Assembly (NCBI GenBank): GCA_021852225.1 | Contig: JAJZOA010000039.1 | Location: 1-16,208 of the forward strand | Direction: 5' to 3' | Length of the DNA stretch: 16,208 nucleotides | Source of the DNA: Planctomycetota bacterium | Lineage (GTDB): Bacteria; Planctomycetota; Phycisphaerae; WQYP01 | Shown here: piece by piece, positions 14,923-16,208 of the stretch | Layout of the letters: each line of letters opens with the position of its first letter | Numbering within the stretch: position 1 is the stretch's first letter | Translations under genes and position numbers: made by a program | Notes under the pieces: generated by a model | The model's input: the letters and a program-made list of their open reading frames with translations, nothing else | Databases searched by the model: none | Told to the model about the DNA's origin: nothing

Positions 14923-15013
14923 CGGAGAGAGCGGGATTTGAACCCGCGGTACAGGTTTAAGCCCGTACACCGGTTTAGCAAACCGGCGCCTTAAGCCGCT
15001 CGGCCATCTCTCC
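14923..15013 (-). tRNA. tRNA-Ser (anticodon GCU)
   Basis: The 91-base sequence folds into a class II tRNA. The acceptor stem is GGAGAGA pairing with TCTCTCC and the discriminator is G. The D arm GCC/GGC carries a GAGCGGCTTAA loop. The anticodon arm CCGGT/ACCGG has loop TTGCTAA, so the anticodon is GCT at 14979-14977. There is a long variable arm (GTAC-based stem) and the T arm GCGGG-TTCAAAT-CCCGC. CCA is not encoded. It reads AGC and AGU serine codons. Its 3' end faces the defence and transposase segment. Confidence 0.96.
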
Positions 15014-15022
15014 GAAAAGCAG

Positions 15023-15043
15023 GCCCAACAGTATCGGTTGGGC
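15023..15043 (-). terminator. Hairpin upstream of tRNA, possible terminator of the DUF3179 gene
   Basis: GCCCAAC and GTTGGGC pair perfectly over seven bases around AGTATCG. On the minus strand the sequence CTGCTTTT follows, giving a weak terminator for transcripts coming from the DUF3179 gene about 230 bases upstream. It coincides with the -10 region of the tRNA promoter. Confidence 0.4.
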
Positions 15044-15056
15044 ACGGGAAAGTCAA
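15028..15056 (-). promoter_or_regulatory. Promoter of tRNA-Ser
   Basis: On the minus strand TTGACT (15056-15051) and TACTGT (15033-15028) are 17 bases apart, placing the start about eight bases before the mature tRNA 5' end at 15013. The -35 is close to consensus and the -10 is poor. Confidence 0.45.
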
Positions 15057-15273
15057 TGTTATCAGTGATCGATCAACCGCAAACATCGAACAACTGGAAA
15101 TTTTACCACAGAGTCTGTCAACGGGTGCGGACGACGGCCAGGTCGACGGCGGCTTTTACAAGCCCGACCACAGTGAATAATGGGGGGCTTTGGAGGTAAT
15201 CAGCGATGGCCAGCCCCCGGGGACTTTCAGCAAATCTGTCGCGGATTACGATGCAGATAGGTATCCTGCAGCG

Positions 15274-16182
15274 TTATGGGGTTTTCACGGGTTGTCGGTT
15301 TGTACCCATTGCGCGGTTGATGGAGGCGGGATGCTGGGCGTACCAAGCGAAAAGCAGGCTGTAATCAACCGGGGCTTTTTGTGGCGAAAGGACCGTGGCG
15401 GTTTGCCACTGAATGCCCGTCCAGCATTGCAGCACCACCTGTTGCCCGGAAATTTGCAGATGCACCAATTGATCGGGTGATTTTTTTGCGAAAAGCGTAT
15501 GGAAAAAAATCGGATGCCAGCGGCCTTTCAGCCAAATCGCCAGAAGCCGACTTTTAAGATTCAAATCAGGTGTGTCCTTGCCCGCTTTCCACAAGGGTTG
15601 AATTGGAAAGCGTAAATCTCCCGGCTGTCCATAAGAAGATGCATACGGGGCTTTGCGGTACGCGGCCCAGAGCCTGCGGTTTCCGGCAATCATTTTCGTA
15701 TGTGGATACATGCTCTTCCAGACACCCCAGCTTACCACCTGACAGGGCAACGGCGTAAGCCGAAAACCGGCGGCCGCAGCCGGGCCGGCAATGGCCTTTC
15801 CCGTGATCTGGCTCCACAGGCTCTGGTGTGCACGTGGAACAGCGTGGTTGTACAGCAGCAAATTCGCGTTATACACTAATCCGCTGTAACCAAAGGTAAA
15901 GATTTTTCCCTTTACAACCCGGCTGTAGACAGCGGCGGAATCGCAAAATCCGTCGTAACTGACGAGGATCGGTTTGCCCCCCAGGCGGTCATCCACAACT
16001 TCATGCCAGTTAAGCATCGGAAGTGGATAGGCGCGGGCGACACCATTGATCACAACGCCAATCACGCGGTCGGGGTCTTGAATAAAGCCGCCAGCGTCGC
16101 GCCGGGCGTCGTTAATGCGGGCGGCGCGTTGAATGGAAAGAAGTTTTGGAAGAATTGGCCGCTTGGTATTTCGTGCCGGCAT
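15274..16182 (-). CDS. DUF3179 domain-containing protein
   Basis: A 302-residue protein matching DUF3179, a family without a known reaction, often secreted. It has DPDRVIGVVINGVARAYPL (36-54), LNWHEVVDD (57-65) and PILVSYDGFC (71-80). FTFGYSGLVYNANLLLYN (95-112), SLWSQITGKAIAGP (121-134) and W..WK..YP.T (152-162) follow. In most relatives the C..C pair (CPLCGTA) is intact; here the first Cys is Asp (DGFC), so a metal or disulfide site is probably lost. The C-terminal third after 200 is weakly conserved in the family. The ATG at 16182 directly follows an in-frame TGA (TGAATG). So the protein lacks the signal peptide usual for the family, and the true start may be disturbed by a frameshift or lie in another frame beyond the window edge. 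A GGA site lies nearby upstream. It reads toward the tRNA. Confidence 0.85.
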   Translation of the reverse strand: MPARNTKRPILPKLLSIQRAARINDARRDAGGFIQDPDRVIGVVINGVARAYPLPMLNWHEVVDDRLGGKPILVSYDGFCDSAAVYSRVVKGKIFTFGYSGLVYNANLLLYNHAVPRAHQSLWSQITGKAIAGPAAAAGFRLTPLPCQVVSWGVWKSMYPHTKMIAGNRRLWAAYRKAPYASSYGQPGDLRFPIQPLWKAGKDTPDLNLKSRLLAIWLKGRWHPIFFHTLFAKKSPDQLVHLQISGQQVVLQCWTGIQWQTATVLSPQKAPVDYSLLFAWYAQHPASINRAMGTNRQPVKTP

Positions 16183-16208
16183 TCATGATCCGAATATTGA
16201 ATTTGTGG

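Noticed and set aside
15116..15121. TTGACA on the minus strand as a promoter for something between the DUF3179 gene and the tRNA
   Set aside because: The nearest -10-like hexamer (TAAAAT) is only about ten bases away, which is far too close, and no gene follows before the tRNA promoter.
1..16208. CRISPR arrays, rRNA, riboswitches, complete insertion sequences
   Set aside because: No regularly spaced repeats, no rRNA-like stretches, no recognisable riboswitch core and no intact transposase with terminal repeats were seen on either strand.

Overview
The window reads as chromosomal DNA of a Gram-negative-type bacterium of moderately high GC. A member of the Planctomycetota, possibly Phycisphaerae, is my best guess. 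The reasons are a Kdo transferase (so lipopolysaccharide-like lipid), a plant-type soluble acyl-ACP desaturase, a DUF3179 protein and two large secreted proteins of a style common in that phylum. The taxonomic call is an inference from gene content and was not tested by any search.

Layout. Positions 1-484 (minus) hold the 5' part of a secreted alpha/beta-hydrolase. A clear promoter then drives a long-chain polyprenyl diphosphate synthase (811-1824). A 442-base gap with two strong GC-rich stem-loops precedes a DUF1444 (YtpQ-like) protein (2267-3601). Converging on it are a transglutaminase-like protein (3702-4529, minus) and an acyl-ACP desaturase (4893-5891, minus). The desaturase is transcribed divergently from waaA, the Kdo transferase (6179-7525). 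Two tandem, related secreted proteins follow (7912-9537 and 9571-10926). They share an STN-like N-terminal region and a matching C-terminal beta-strand signature.

From about 10,930 to 14,920 the character changes to an accessory segment. A low-GC spacer with nested palindromes precedes an overlapping gene pair, an AAA15/AAA_21 ATPase and an RloB-family protein. This is the architecture of RloAB/AbiL-type abortive-infection systems. Next come frame-shifted transposase debris (ISAzo13-like and IS66-like), an orphan MarR regulator (minus) with its own promoter, and a 5'-truncated ISAs1 transposase. The segment abuts the 3' end of tRNA-Ser(GCU) (14923-15013, minus), which fits a tRNA-anchored island, although no second attachment copy is visible in the window. 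A DUF3179 protein (15274-16182, minus) closes the window.

How the genes work together. Polyprenyl synthase, desaturase and WaaA all concern lipids, respectively quinone or carrier tails, acyl unsaturation and LPS core. They are separate transcription units rather than an operon. The ATPase and RloB genes are clearly one translationally coupled unit. The tandem secreted pair is probably co-transcribed.
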